Part shown: positions 37,878 to 46,496 of the stretch, piece by piece | Layout: each line of letters begins with the position of its first letter | Position numbering within the stretch: position 1 is the first letter of the stretch | NCBI RefSeq assembly: GCF_031582885.1 | Contig: NZ_CP133988.1 | Span: forward strand, 2,072,685-2,136,684 | DNA from: Streptococcus parasanguinis | GTDB taxonomy: Bacteria; Bacillota; Bacilli; Lactobacillales; Streptococcaceae | Direction: 5' to 3' | Length of the DNA stretch: 64,000 nt | Position numbers and translations under genes: made by a program | Notes under the pieces: generated by a model | The model's input: the letters and a program-made list of their open reading frames with translations, nothing else | What the model was told of the DNA's origin: nothing | Databases searched by the model: none

Positions 37878-38933
37878 TTAACGACTTTCGTCAACCAAGC
37901 GCGCCATCTTAAATGGAAGATAGAGTAGGATTAAAGCAACTGTATAAGCCAGTAGGCCTAACAACAGGACTTTATCTGAAATAAAGACCAGGCCAATTCC
38001 TCCTTCTATCACCGTTATCATCCCCATGACCAGCTGAATCGTTTTGTTCAACCCTGCCTTTTTACTGCCCTTTTTCATCGGGAAAAGGAGGGTCAAGGGT
38101 TGATAATCAAAAGCACTGTAAAGCCCCAGTAATTGAAAAATAACCAAGTAATTGAGCAAGGCTACAAGGGCAATCACTACGAGAGGCTGGGGAATAAAGA
38201 TGATAGCGAGAATAGAAAGAGCCAAGAGTCGTAGAGTCATAGAGAAAAGATCTCCATTCCGTAGGAAGGAGCGCATATATAAGTGCAGCCACGTATTGCC
38301 ATGTGTCTTGGGAAGAAGCCCTAAGAAACCATCCAAGTAAGCTCTTCTTTTAACACTGTTGGTAATGCCTTTCACCGTTGTAAACAAGGCAAAGAAACGA
38401 AGAATCAATTGTTTCCTTGCATTCTCACGAGCAATGGCCAAGGTCCAATTCAAATTTCCATCCTGGTAGAAACGCGCTTCCTTCCAGCTAAAAACAGCCC
38501 CTTTAGCCACCCCTAAGACAAGGATATAAGCTACAATAGCAAGTTTATCCAGCCCCGTTGCCAGAAGAAGAGGCACAAATAATAGAAGGACAAAACTTTG
38601 AATCAAAAACCAAAACACAAAAGACTTCTTGGCCTGCCCTTTGATATAACGTTTCACTTCCTCTTCCTTTACCAAAAGGAATAAAGCATCGGGCTTCTCT
38701 AAGTAGGTCGCAATAGAGCCTATCGGAACCAAGAGGAGCAAACCAATCATGAGACTCCAACGGATCAGGCTTGTATCTTTGGGTAGATCTTGCAAGAATT
38801 GACTGTATTGAACCGCCAAAAATCCTATAAAAATCAACATAAAGAGGACGAAATGATCATTGAGAACATAGCGGCTATATTTTACACATTGAGTTCGAAA
38901 CGTTTGTTGCCGTTTTTTCATCAACTCTTTCAT
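37878..38933 (-). CDS. ecsB: ABC transporter permease EcsB
   Basis: Membrane subunit of the Ecs exporter-type ABC system, 351 residues with about eight hydrophobic segments in pairs. B. subtilis Ecs affects secretion, protease processing and competence; the transported substrate is not settled. It overlaps ecsA by four bases (ATGA), with GAGG before the ATG. Confidence 0.88.
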   Translation of the reverse strand: MKELMKKRQQTFRTQCVKYSRYVLNDHFVLFMLIFIGFLAVQYSQFLQDLPKDTSLIRWSLMIGLLLLVPIGSIATYLEKPDALFLLVKEEEVKRYIKGQAKKSFVFWFLIQSFVLLLFVPLLLATGLDKLAIVAYILVLGVAKGAVFSWKEARFYQDGNLNWTLAIARENARKQLILRFFALFTTVKGITNSVKRRAYLDGFLGLLPKTHGNTWLHLYMRSFLRNGDLFSMTLRLLALSILAIIFIPQPLVVIALVALLNYLVIFQLLGLYSAFDYQPLTLLFPMKKGSKKAGLNKTIQLVMGMITVIEGGIGLVFISDKVLLLGLLAYTVALILLYLPFKMARLVDESR

Positions 38934-39661
38934 GCTGTTTCCTCTTCTGTCAAGGTCATGTAGATATCATTTAGACTTGCTTTCTCATCCCCAAAAGTTG
39001 AACGCAGCTCGTCCAAGGTCCCTTTTGCTCGGATCTGACCCTTATGGAGGATCACAAAACCATCACACATCTTTTCAGCCGAATCCAGAACGTGAGTACT
39101 CATCAAAATCGATTTTCCTTTTGCTTTCTCATCTGCCAATAACTGAATCAAATCTGCAATCGCAACAGGATCCAATCCCAAAAAGGGTTCATCGACAATA
39201 TAAAGACTTGGATCCACTGCATAGGCGCAAATAATCATGACCTTTTGCTTCATCCCTTTTGAAAACTGGGTCGGGAACCAATCTAATTTTTCAGCCAAAC
39301 GAAATCGTTCCAACAAAGGATGGACGCGCACCATGACCTGATCCATGTCTAAATCATAGGCCATAGCTACGGTCTCGATATGCTCTCTCAGGGTTAATTC
39401 TTCATATAGGCTAGGGGTTTCTGGAATATAGCCGATTTTTTTACGATAGTCAGTTGGAGCTTCTGGAAGACTCAAGCCGTCAATCCGTACTTCCCCAGCA
39501 TAAGGATGCAGGAGACCAATAATTTCATTAATCGTGGTTGACTTCCCAGCTCCATTTAGTCCAATCAAACCAATCAGTTGGCCATCCGGAACTGAAAAAC
39601 TCACCTCTTTCAGGACAGGGATGTTGACATAGCCCCCTGTCAACTTGTTGATTTCTAACAT
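38930..39661 (-). CDS. ecsA: ABC transporter ATP-binding protein EcsA
   Basis: ATPase of the Ecs system, 243 residues. Walker A GLNGAGKST, signature FSKGMKQKV (a variant of LSGGQ common in EcsA), Walker B LYIVDEPFLGLDP, switch His in MSTHVLD. First gene of ecsA-ecsB-ccrZ-trmB, a block combining export, cell-cycle control and tRNA modification. Divergent from the HIT gene. Confidence 0.92.
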   Translation of the reverse strand: MLEINKLTGGYVNIPVLKEVSFSVPDGQLIGLIGLNGAGKSTTINEIIGLLHPYAGEVRIDGLSLPEAPTDYRKKIGYIPETPSLYEELTLREHIETVAMAYDLDMDQVMVRVHPLLERFRLAEKLDWFPTQFSKGMKQKVMIICAYAVDPSLYIVDEPFLGLDPVAIADLIQLLADEKAKGKSILMSTHVLDSAEKMCDGFVILHKGQIRAKGTLDELRSTFGDEKASLNDIYMTLTEEETA

Positions 39662-39679
39662 ATTTTCTCCGATTTCTGG

Positions 39680-39702
39680 TATAATGTTCTTATATTATAA
39701 CA
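39680..39702. promoter_or_regulatory. Overlapping divergent extended -10 promoters of ecsA and hit
   Basis: TGGTATAAT on the plus strand (hexamer 39680-39685) serves hit. TGTTATAAT on the minus strand (hexamer 39699-39694) serves ecsA. The hexamers are eight bases apart and face each other, so the predicted transcripts overlap by about six bases and polymerases could not occupy both at once. Confidence 0.65.
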
Positions 39703-39728
39703 AAATTTAGTCTAAATGAGGTGTATTT

Positions 39729-40142
39729 ATGGTTGACGATTGTATTTTTTGTAAGATTATAGCTGGCGACATTCCTTCCTCCAAAGTCTATGAGGACGAG
39801 GAAGTCCTCGCGTTTTTGGACATCTCTCAGGTTACACCCGGTCATACGTTAGTGGTTCCAAAAAAACACGCTCGCAATCTCTTAGAGATGGACGAAACCG
39901 CCACAGCTCAACTATTTGCACGTGTCTCTAAAGTTGCAAAAAAAGTAGAAGCTGCTACCCAAGCTAAGGGAATGAATGTCATCAGCAACATGGAAGAAGT
40001 TTCTGGACAAACCGTTTTTCACACACATGTCCACATTATCCCTCGCTATTCCGATCAAGATGAGCTTGCCATTTCATTTACTGAACACGAGCCTAATTTT
40101 GAACAACTAGCAGTTCTTGCAGAAACCATCAAAAACAGTTAA
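39729..40142 (+). CDS. hit: HIT family nucleotide-binding protein
   Basis: Histidine-triad hydrolase or transferase of nucleoside phosphoramidates or dinucleotides, 137 residues. CIFCKIIAGDIPSSKVYEDE at the N-terminus and the active-site triad HTHVHIIP are intact. Common partner of ecsAB in Firmicutes, here transcribed divergently. Confidence 0.94.
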   Translation: MVDDCIFCKIIAGDIPSSKVYEDEEVLAFLDISQVTPGHTLVVPKKHARNLLEMDETATAQLFARVSKVAKKVEAATQAKGMNVISNMEEVSGQTVFHTHVHIIPRYSDQDELAISFTEHEPNFEQLAVLAETIKNS

Positions 40143-40154
40143 AAAGGAGGCCAT

Positions 40155-40445
40155 ATGAAACTCAAAAATCTCTTTTGGTTTGCAACAGGAGCTAGCATTA
40201 GCTACCACTTAGTAAAAAACCGCAAAGAAATCAAAACAGAGGTGACTGAATCCAGCCATTTGGTTAAGGGAATTCAAGATAACCTAGCAAAAATCCAACG
40301 CAATCTGGATATTATCCAAGACCAAAAAACCAATCTTCAAGAATTGGTAACGGATTTCCAATACAAAACCAAACTATTTAGTCAACAAGCAACAGCCTCT
40401 CTAAAAGAAATTCAAGACATCTGGCAACCAAATAAAAACGATTGA
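40155..40445 (+). CDS. Membrane-anchored coiled-coil protein of unknown function
   Basis: A 96-residue protein that I do not assign to a family. A short hydrophobic N-terminus (LFWFATGASISYHLV, about 5-20) precedes a predicted coiled coil (KTEVTESSHLVKGIQDNLAKIQ onward, with a regular heptad-like I/L pattern). Thirteen bases after hit with AAAGGAGG before the ATG, so cotranscribed with it. The bidirectional terminator overlaps its stop codon. Confidence 0.8.
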   Translation: MKLKNLFWFATGASISYHLVKNRKEIKTEVTESSHLVKGIQDNLAKIQRNLDIIQDQKTNLQELVTDFQYKTKLFSQQATASLKEIQDIWQPNKND

Positions 40446-40465
40446 GAAAACTCAATCGTTTTTTT
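40434..40465. terminator. Bidirectional terminator between the hit operon and lytR
   Basis: AAAAACGATTGAG/CTCAATCGTTTTT with an AAAA loop; U-runs on both strands. It serves the two convergent operons. Confidence 0.93.
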
Positions 40466-40466
40466 C

Positions 40467-41660
40467 TTATTCTGAAGGTACCGTAGGTGTCACACTGCTC
40501 GACTCTGTAGCTGCTGGAGCAACTGGTGTCACTGGTGCAACAGAACTTTGAGGCGTCACCACTCCCGTATCCTGGGTCGATGGTACAACTGGTAGTTGGT
40601 TAAACTCTTGGTAAACAGGTGCTTCCTCAGATGATGCCGCTGGCGTATCACTTTGAGAAGAAGCATTCTTCAACTCTTCATCTCCATCTAATAGGTAAGC
40701 ATTGGTTTTCAATGTTTTGATTTCTTTTAGTCCCAAAGCTTTGCGGATGATATTTTGAATTTTCAAGAGATGTTTTGAAGTGACAATCTGATAACTTCCG
40801 CCATCTGCTAAGGTGGCATCTTCTCCTTTCAGCTGGTACTGATGAATCGTTGAAAGGGCATCTTTATATCCTAGCAATTGAAGAAGGCTATTACTGTCAA
40901 GCGCTATGTTGGTTTGCATATTGTCACTAACAGACTCAATGATTCCTTTGTAGTGACTCAAACTATTGAGGCTTAAAACTTTCTCAACAATCTTTTTGAT
41001 CACTTCACGTTGGCGTTTTTGACGTCCGTAGTCTCCTTCTGGGTCTTGGTAGCGCATGCGTGAATAAACGAGAGCTTGGTCCCCATTAATCTCCTGACGT
41101 CCTGGTGCGATCTTAGCCGTATATTCTGGCTCATTTTCCTCGATCGAGATATCGAAGTCGAATGGATTGTTAACCGTGATACCACCAACCTTATCCACTA
41201 ATTGAACCAATCCCTTCATATTGATCATGACATAGCGGTCAATATGGATATTCAAAAGATCTTGAATGGTCTTAATGGCTAACTTGGCACCACCTTGAGC
41301 ATAAGCCGAATTCAATTTTGCTTGGACCGTTTCGCCATCTGAAGTAATATTGGTTAGGATATCTCTTTCCAAACTCGTCATGGTTGTTTCTTTTGTTTGA
41401 GGATTAACAGTCACCAAAATCATGGTATCACTATTTCCGGCCCAAGGATCTTCCCGAGAACCGCTACCTGTATCAACCCCCATCAAAAGGATAGTCATCG
41501 GCTTGTTTTCTGCAATGACATTGGTCTCATTTCCAAAGCCTTTATAGGTCTTACTGAGAGTCCCAGTCGTTTGGTTTAGGATGGTAAGGCCATAAGCCCC
41601 AATCCCAATCACTGTTACCGTCAATAAGCTCAAAAACATTAAAATAATTTTTTTAACCAT
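40467..41660 (-). CDS. lytR: LytR-CpsA-Psr family cell-wall glycopolymer ligase
   Basis: Membrane-anchored LCP enzyme that transfers teichoic acid or other wall polymers from lipid carriers to peptidoglycan; S. mutans BrpA is a relative. 397 residues: one N-terminal membrane helix (about 4-28), LCP domain with LLMGVDTGSGSREDPWAGNSDTMILV, LERDIL, DKVGGI and RYQDPEGDYGRQKRQR, then a Ser/Pro/Ala/Thr-rich tail (SSQSDTPAASSEE onward). Last gene of tsaE-GNAT-lytR, an order I recall from pneumococcus. Confidence 0.93.
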   Translation of the reverse strand: MVKKIILMFLSLLTVTVIGIGAYGLTILNQTTGTLSKTYKGFGNETNVIAENKPMTILLMGVDTGSGSREDPWAGNSDTMILVTVNPQTKETTMTSLERDILTNITSDGETVQAKLNSAYAQGGAKLAIKTIQDLLNIHIDRYVMINMKGLVQLVDKVGGITVNNPFDFDISIEENEPEYTAKIAPGRQEINGDQALVYSRMRYQDPEGDYGRQKRQREVIKKIVEKVLSLNSLSHYKGIIESVSDNMQTNIALDSNSLLQLLGYKDALSTIHQYQLKGEDATLADGGSYQIVTSKHLLKIQNIIRKALGLKEIKTLKTNAYLLDGDEELKNASSQSDTPAASSEEAPVYQEFNQLPVVPSTQDTGVVTPQSSVAPVTPVAPAATESSSVTPTVPSE

Positions 41661-41673
41661 ATAGAATCTCTCT

Positions 41674-42204
41674 CTAATCTATCAGTTTCCCCATAAGGTA
41701 AACATCTAAGAATTCTCCTTCAGCTGAACAAGCTCCACGAGCTTGGCAACCTTCGATCTCAAAACCTAACTTTTTATACAGGTGAACTGCTCGTTCGTTG
41801 CGCACTTGGACATTCAAGACTAGTTTCCTAAGAACACCGGTCGAGTGCGCCCACTCAATTCCTTCTTCCAACAAGATCTGTCCAAGTCCTTGATTCCAAT
41901 AAGCTTTTTGAACCACAATAAAGACATCACCAATATGCTGAATGGACCGTTGAGAAGCTGCAGTGATATTTAACAAAGCTGCCAGTTCCTGATCTAGAAA
42001 TAACAAGAGGCAAATCCGGTTTTCCGCCATCTCTTGCACCATCAGAAATTGTTCCATGTCTGCTGGAGACATGCCAATTCCAGCTTCATCTAGTGTCATG
42101 TAATCTGACTCTTTCCCAACTTGATTTAAGAAAACAACGACAAGAGCCGCATCTGCACTGTCAGCTTGCCGAATTTCTACTGTCACTTCCTTTTCCTTAG
42201 TCAT
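41674..42204 (-). CDS. GNAT-family N-acetyltransferase
   Basis: A 176-residue acetyltransferase: VEIRQADSADAALVVVFLNQVG, then the acetyl-CoA loop KAYWNQGLGQILLEEGIEW and RNERAVHLYKKLGFEIEG. Substrate unknown. I choose ATG MTKEKEVTV (AGGTGG nine bases upstream, overlapping tsaE by eight bases) over a TTG seven codons earlier. Confidence 0.87.
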   Translation of the reverse strand: MTKEKEVTVEIRQADSADAALVVVFLNQVGKESDYMTLDEAGIGMSPADMEQFLMVQEMAENRICLLLFLDQELAALLNITAASQRSIQHIGDVFIVVQKAYWNQGLGQILLEEGIEWAHSTGVLRKLVLNVQVRNERAVHLYKKLGFEIEGCQARGACSAEGEFLDVYLMGKLID

Positions 42205-42652
42205 CCGTTTTTTCCACCTGCTCAAAGGATGTCAGTAAAGCTTCTGCACGCGCTCCATGAGCTTCAAAAGCCAACTCTCGCCCATCTTCTAATTTTCGGA
42301 TAAAAATTTTTAGATAAGCATCCGAGAGACTGGGCTCAATCAGCTCTCCCCATTCAATAATGGTCGCCCCATCTCCAAATAGAAAATCATCTAAATCAAT
42401 AGAATCTGGATCATTCCCAATCCGGTAAACATCCAAATGGTATAAAGGCAAGCGACCTTCGTATTCACGAACAATGGTATAGGTCGGGCTTTTAATCATC
42501 TGATCAATCCCTAACCCCTTTGCAATTCCTTTGGTAAAGGTCGTTTTTCCTGCTCCTAGATCACCTGATAAGATAATCACGTCTTGCTTTTCTAAGAGTT
42601 TTCCTAGCTGTTTTCCTAGAGCGATCAGCTCCGTTTCATTGTGACTAATCAT
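42197..42652 (-). CDS. tsaE: tRNA threonylcarbamoyladenosine synthesis ATPase TsaE
   Basis: ATPase that works with TsaB and TsaD in making the t6A37 modification of ANN-decoding tRNAs. 151 residues. P-loop GDLGAGKTTFTKGIAKGLG, then SPTYTIVREYEG, HLDVYRI and IEWGE. First gene of its operon. Its promoter -10 box lies only six bases before the ATG, so the message may be leaderless. Confidence 0.95.
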   Translation of the reverse strand: MISHNETELIALGKQLGKLLEKQDVIILSGDLGAGKTTFTKGIAKGLGIDQMIKSPTYTIVREYEGRLPLYHLDVYRIGNDPDSIDLDDFLFGDGATIIEWGELIEPSLSDAYLKIFIRKLEDGRELAFEAHGARAEALLTSFEQVEKTDD

Positions 42653-42658
42653 TTCTCT

Positions 42659-42667
42659 ATTATACCA
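42659..42667 (-). promoter_or_regulatory. Extended -10 promoter of tsaE-GNAT-lytR, leaderless spacing
   Basis: TGGTATAAT on the minus strand; the hexamer is followed by six bases and then the tsaE ATG, so +1 is predicted at the A of the ATG. No clear -35. Confidence 0.65.
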
Positions 42668-42780
42668 AACTTTTTAAAAATCTGCTCTTTCTTTTAGAAA
42701 TTGTTTGATTCAAGTTTGTTTTTGAGAAGAAGAAATCAAAGAAAACAGGAAACTCTCCGATTTATTCCCTCGATCCATCT

Positions 42781-42814
42781 AAAAAGGAATGGGAGACAAC
42801 TCCCATTCCTTTTT
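42781..42814 (-). terminator. Terminator of the NCS2 permease gene
   Basis: A perfect 15-bp stem (AAAAAGGAATGGGAG and complement), ACAA loop, U-run on the minus strand. The 90 bp from here to tsaE hold nothing else clear. Confidence 0.93.
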
Positions 42815-42830
42815 GGCACTTTTCTGATAC

Positions 42831-44252
42831 TTAATTCAAGGCCATGCTAACGTAGTTTAAAATAAAGAGAACATCTAGGATCCAAATCATGCTGTGCACT
42901 TCTTTGGCTTCTCCTTTAACCACTTTCACTAAGCTATAGGTGATAAATCCAGCAGCGATCCCTTGTGTAATCGAGTAGCTGAAGCCCATAAAGATAGAGG
43001 TGAAGAAGGCAGGAACTGCTTCTGACATATCTTCCCAATGGATATTTTTCAAGCCACTCAACATCATGATCCCAACAACAATCAAAATTGGAGCTGTAGC
43101 AGCGGTCGGTACAATCGCCAACAAAGGACTAAAGAGACTTGAAATAGCAAAACAGATTGCCACAACCAAGGCTGTCAAACCAGTGCGTCCACCAGCTCCA
43201 ATACCAGCTGCAGATTCAACATAAGTCGTTACGTTTGAAGTTCCTGCAATGGCTCCGACTGAAGTCGCTACAAGGTCTGAATAGAGGGCCTTATCTAATT
43301 TCGCTGATTGATGGTTTTCCCCATTTGTCGCAACAATCCCAACTTTTTCACCCGTACCGATTAAAGTTCCAATTGTATCAAAAATATCAGTCAAGGAGAA
43401 GGCTAAAATTGCCATTAAGGTCTCAGGCAAACGAGACGTATTGGAAATCAAAGAACCCAATCCTTTTGATCCCAAAGCTTGACCAAAGATCGTGCCTAAA
43501 TCATTAAAGGCAGCTCCTAGATGGTTACTTGCAAAGTCAATTTTAGTGATATCAACCACATGGATGAGAATTCCAAGCACAGTCGTTGCAAAGATAGAAA
43601 GGATAATCCCTCCCTTAATCCCTTTGACAACAAAGAAAATAGTAATCGCAAGACCAACAAGAGCCAAGAGGACAGCCGGATTGTTAAAATCAACCAATCC
43701 AGGAACAGCAGATGCATTGGCTGAGATCGTTGCATTCGCCTTATCTGCTCCTTCCCCGACCACTGTATAGGTATGAGGGTCAATCGTGAATTTCAAAAAT
43801 CCTGCATTCTTAATCCCAACATAGGCCAAGAAAATCCCGATCCCCGCTGAAATAGCAGACCGAAGAGCAGTCGGAATCGATTCGATGATCATCTTCCGAA
43901 CATTTGTCAATGTGATAATTAATGAAATCACACCACAAATGAAGACCATTCCTAAAGCCTCTTGCCATGAGTAGCCCATACCAAATACAACGGTAAAGGT
44001 AAAGAAAGCGTTCAAGCCCATCCCTGGTGCTTGTGCATAAGGCAAATTGGCATAAAAAGCCATCATCAAGGTCCCGACAACGGATCCAATAATCGTTGCA
44101 AGGAAGACTCCTTGAGCTGGCATACCTGTTTGTGACAACATTTGAGGGTTTACGAAGAGGATATAACTCATCGCAAAAAAGGTTGTCAAACCAGCAAGGA
44201 CCTCTGTTCGAACAGTGGTTCCATGTTCTGAAAGTTTAAAAAACTTATCCAT
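42831..44252 (-). CDS. NCS2 family purine permease (AzgA/PbuG-like)
   Basis: Proton-coupled nucleobase permease, 473 residues, about 12-14 membrane segments. FKLSEHGTTVRTEVLAGLTTFFAMSYILFVNP is typical of the AzgA branch (guanine/hypoxanthine), with QAPGMGLNAFFTF, SLTDIFDTIGTLIG and GTSNVTTYVESAAG as family markers. Start MDKFFKLSEHG is used; an in-frame ATG 14 codons upstream lies in the leader. I saw no purine riboswitch in the leader. Confidence 0.9.
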   Translation of the reverse strand: MDKFFKLSEHGTTVRTEVLAGLTTFFAMSYILFVNPQMLSQTGMPAQGVFLATIIGSVVGTLMMAFYANLPYAQAPGMGLNAFFTFTVVFGMGYSWQEALGMVFICGVISLIITLTNVRKMIIESIPTALRSAISAGIGIFLAYVGIKNAGFLKFTIDPHTYTVVGEGADKANATISANASAVPGLVDFNNPAVLLALVGLAITIFFVVKGIKGGIILSIFATTVLGILIHVVDITKIDFASNHLGAAFNDLGTIFGQALGSKGLGSLISNTSRLPETLMAILAFSLTDIFDTIGTLIGTGEKVGIVATNGENHQSAKLDKALYSDLVATSVGAIAGTSNVTTYVESAAGIGAGGRTGLTALVVAICFAISSLFSPLLAIVPTAATAPILIVVGIMMLSGLKNIHWEDMSEAVPAFFTSIFMGFSYSITQGIAAGFITYSLVKVVKGEAKEVHSMIWILDVLFILNYVSMALN

Positions 44253-44312
44253 TTCAGAATAAACTCCTTTTTCATCATTCTCGCTCCCAATCAATTTGCG
44301 AACGTTATTTCT

Positions 44313-44341
44313 ATTTTACCAAAAGATCTTTCGCCTTTCAA
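44313..44341 (-). promoter_or_regulatory. Promoter of the NCS2 permease gene
   Basis: TTGAAA, 17 bp, TAAAAT on the minus strand. A CGAAC word (44300-44304, plus strand) just downstream is reminiscent of a PurR box core but is too short to call. Confidence 0.65.
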
Positions 44342-44388
44342 GAAATCCTACTTCTCTTCTCGATTTTTGAGCGCTTTTCCGATTTTTC

Positions 44389-44397
44389 TGATATAAT
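44389..44397 (+). promoter_or_regulatory. Extended -10 promoter of the Cof-type phosphatase gene
   Basis: TGATATAAT, 30 bp upstream of the ATG, divergent from the NCS2 permease promoter. Confidence 0.65.
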
Positions 44398-44427
44398 GGT
44401 CTCATTCTTCTCGAAAGGAACTGAAAT

Positions 44428-45240
44428 ATGCATAAAAAGATGATCGCTCTAGATCTAGACGGCACTCTCTTAAATTCCGAAAGCAAATTGAGCGACTTTA
44501 CCATTGATACGATTAAAAAAATTAGTGCTCTTGGCCATAAAGTCATTATTACAACAGGCCGCCCCTACCGTATGGCACATACCTACTACAAACAACTAGA
44601 GCTAGATACTCCGATGATCAATTTTAACGGCTCCCTTACGCACCTACCTGAGAAAAAATGGGCGGATGAACAATGCTTGACTTTAGATAAAAAATACCTG
44701 CTAGATATGGTCGCTAACCGAGACACCATCCAAGCGGACTTTATAGCAGGTGAATACCGCAATAAATTCTTTATTACCGATCCAAATGAGCACGTTGCGG
44801 ACCCTAAATTATTCGGTATTGAGGCTTTCCAACCAGAAAATCAATTCAATCCCGAGCGGGTAACGAGCGACCCAAACTGTATCCTCTTTCAAACGAAAGC
44901 GGAAGACAAATATGCTCTGGCAGATGAAATGAATCGGCATTATGACTACAATCTGTCTATCAATACTTGGGGTGGTCCCTTAAATATTCTGGAATGCAAT
45001 CCCAAAAATGTGACCAAAGCATCTGCTCTGACCTACCTTCTGGATAAACTCAATATGGATCAGAAAGATTTGATTGCCTTTGGAGACGAGCACAACGATA
45101 CCGACATGCTAGCTCTCGCTGGTCATGGATACGCCATGAAAAACGCGAGCTCTGTCCTACTTCCTTACGCGGATTCCGTCACAGATTTTACCAATAATGA
45201 GGACGGGGTCGCGCGCCAACTCATTCAATTATTCTTATAA
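44428..45240 (+). CDS. Cof-type HAD-superfamily hydrolase
   Basis: Cytoplasmic phosphatase of HAD subfamily IIB, 270 residues. Motif I ALDLDGTLLNSESKLSD (nucleophile Asp about residue 9), motif II TTGRP, motif III Lys in the KNVTKA stretch, motif IV GDEHNDTDMLALAG. Members dephosphorylate sugar phosphates, FMN or pyridoxal phosphate; the substrate here is unknown. The order Cof hydrolase next to adhP-manLMN and the NCS2 permease resembles that in pneumococcus. Confidence 0.93.
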   Translation: MHKKMIALDLDGTLLNSESKLSDFTIDTIKKISALGHKVIITTGRPYRMAHTYYKQLELDTPMINFNGSLTHLPEKKWADEQCLTLDKKYLLDMVANRDTIQADFIAGEYRNKFFITDPNEHVADPKLFGIEAFQPENQFNPERVTSDPNCILFQTKAEDKYALADEMNRHYDYNLSINTWGGPLNILECNPKNVTKASALTYLLDKLNMDQKDLIAFGDEHNDTDMLALAGHGYAMKNASSVLLPYADSVTDFTNNEDGVARQLIQLFL

Positions 45241-45244
45241 TAGG

Positions 45245-45275
45245 AACAGACATGAGTTATCCCCTCATGTCTGTT
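45245..45275 (+). terminator. Terminator of the Cof-type phosphatase gene
   Basis: AACAGACATGAG/CTCATGTCTGTT stem right after the stop codon; the T-run is short (TTTCTTC). Confidence 0.75.
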
Positions 45276-45331
45276 TCTTCGCCAAATCCTTAATCGGTTA
45301 ATCAATACCCTTCTTTTTTTCCATTTTTTTA

Positions 45332-45389
45332 TTGTTCAATAGATAAGTTTGTGATATTATTAACATAGTTATTAAAGAAGCGCTTTCAA
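45332..45389 (+). promoter_or_regulatory. adhP promoter with downstream cre site
   Basis: TTGTTC, 17 bp, TATTAT. The start point is predicted at about 45367. At 45376-45389 the minus strand reads TTGAAAGCGCTTCT, a strong cre match, placed about +10 to +23, where CcpA acts as a roadblock. AGAAGCG in the cre can also pair with CGCTTCT at 45402, giving a leader hairpin. Confidence 0.7.
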
Positions 45390-45430
45390 AAAATGCTAAA
45401 TCGCTTCTCGTTCACTTAAGGAGGAACAAA

Positions 45431-46453
45431 ATGAAAGCTGTTGTTGTAAATCCAGAAGGTACTGGTGTTGAAATTGTTGCAAACAAAGAAATGCGACCAC
45501 TTGAAACAGGGGAAGCTCTTGTTCAAATCGAATACTGTGGTGTCTGCCACACTGACTTGCACGTCGCACATGGAGACTTCGGTAAAGTTCCAGGCCGTGT
45601 TCTTGGACACGAAGGAATCGGAATTGTTAAAGAACTTGCTCCAGATGTTAAGAGCCTTAAAGTTGGTGACCGTGTCAGTGTCGCATGGTTCTTCGAAGGA
45701 TGTGGAACTTGTGAATACTGTACAACTGGTCGCGAGACTCTTTGTCGGACTGTTAAAAATGCTGGTTACTCTGTTGATGGAGGAATGGCTGAACAATGTA
45801 TCGTTACTGCAGATTACGCAGTGAAAGTACCTGAAGGATTAGATCCAGCCCAAGCTTCTTCTATTACGTGTGCAGGTGTTACCACTTACAAAGCTATCAA
45901 AGAAGCCAAAGCTGAACCAGGACAATGGATCGTTATCTATGGAGCTGGTGGACTTGGAAACTTGGCTGTTCAATATGCTAAGAAAGTCTTCAACGCACAT
46001 GTCATCGCTGTCGATATCAACAATGATAAACTAGAATTGGCAAAAGAAGTTGGTGCAGACTTTGTCATCAACGGTCGCGAAGTTGAAGATGTCCCAGGAT
46101 TGATCAAAGAAAAAACAAATGGTGGAGCTCACTCTGCTGTCGTAACAGCTGTTTCTAAAGTAGCTTTCAACCAAGCAGTAGATTCTGTTCGTGCAGGTGG
46201 CCGCGTGATCGCAGTTGGTCTTCCTTCTGAAATGATGGACCTCAGCATTGTGAAAACTGTATTAGATGGTATCCAAGTCATTGGTTCTCTTGTAGGAACT
46301 CGTAAAGACTTGGAAGAAGCCTTCCAATTTGGTGCAGAAGGCTTGGTAGTCCCTGTCGTTCAAAAACGTCCAGTAGAAGATGCTGTCAAAGTCTTTGACG
46401 AAATGGAAGCCGGAACCATTCAAGGACGTATGGTACTTGACTTTACAAACTAA
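45431..46453 (+). CDS. adhP: Zinc-dependent alcohol dehydrogenase
   Basis: Medium-chain NAD-linked alcohol dehydrogenase of the AdhP (ethanol-preferring) group, 340 residues. Catalytic zinc site in CGVCHTDLH and GHEGIG. The structural zinc Cys set is [18 protein letters not shown] motif GAGGLG. It reduces acetaldehyde to ethanol in mixed-acid fermentation or the reverse. Own promoter with a cre and own terminator; GGAGG precedes the ATG. Confidence 0.95.
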   Translation: MKAVVVNPEGTGVEIVANKEMRPLETGEALVQIEYCGVCHTDLHVAHGDFGKVPGRVLGHEGIGIVKELAPDVKSLKVGDRVSVAWFFEGCGTCEYCTTGRETLCRTVKNAGYSVDGGMAEQCIVTADYAVKVPEGLDPAQASSITCAGVTTYKAIKEAKAEPGQWIVIYGAGGLGNLAVQYAKKVFNAHVIAVDINNDKLELAKEVGADFVINGREVEDVPGLIKEKTNGGAHSAVVTAVSKVAFNQAVDSVRAGGRVIAVGLPSEMMDLSIVKTVLDGIQVIGSLVGTRKDLEEAFQFGAEGLVVPVVQKRPVEDAVKVFDEMEAGTIQGRMVLDFTN

Positions 46454-46468
46454 ACAACTGAACCTACA

Positions 46469-46496
46469 GGACTAGCCCAACTGGGCTAGTCTTTTT
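46469..46496 (+). terminator. Terminator of adhP
   Basis: GACTAGCCC/GGGCTAGTC stem with AACT loop and TTTTT. Confidence 0.93.

Noticed and set aside
44253..44312. Purine riboswitch ahead of the NCS2 permease
   Set aside because: The leader is short and lacks the three-way junction and conserved loop sequences of the purine aptamer.
45416..45796. Minus-strand open frame of about 126 codons opposite adhP
   Set aside because: Shadow frame; overlaps the adhP ribosome site and zinc-site region.
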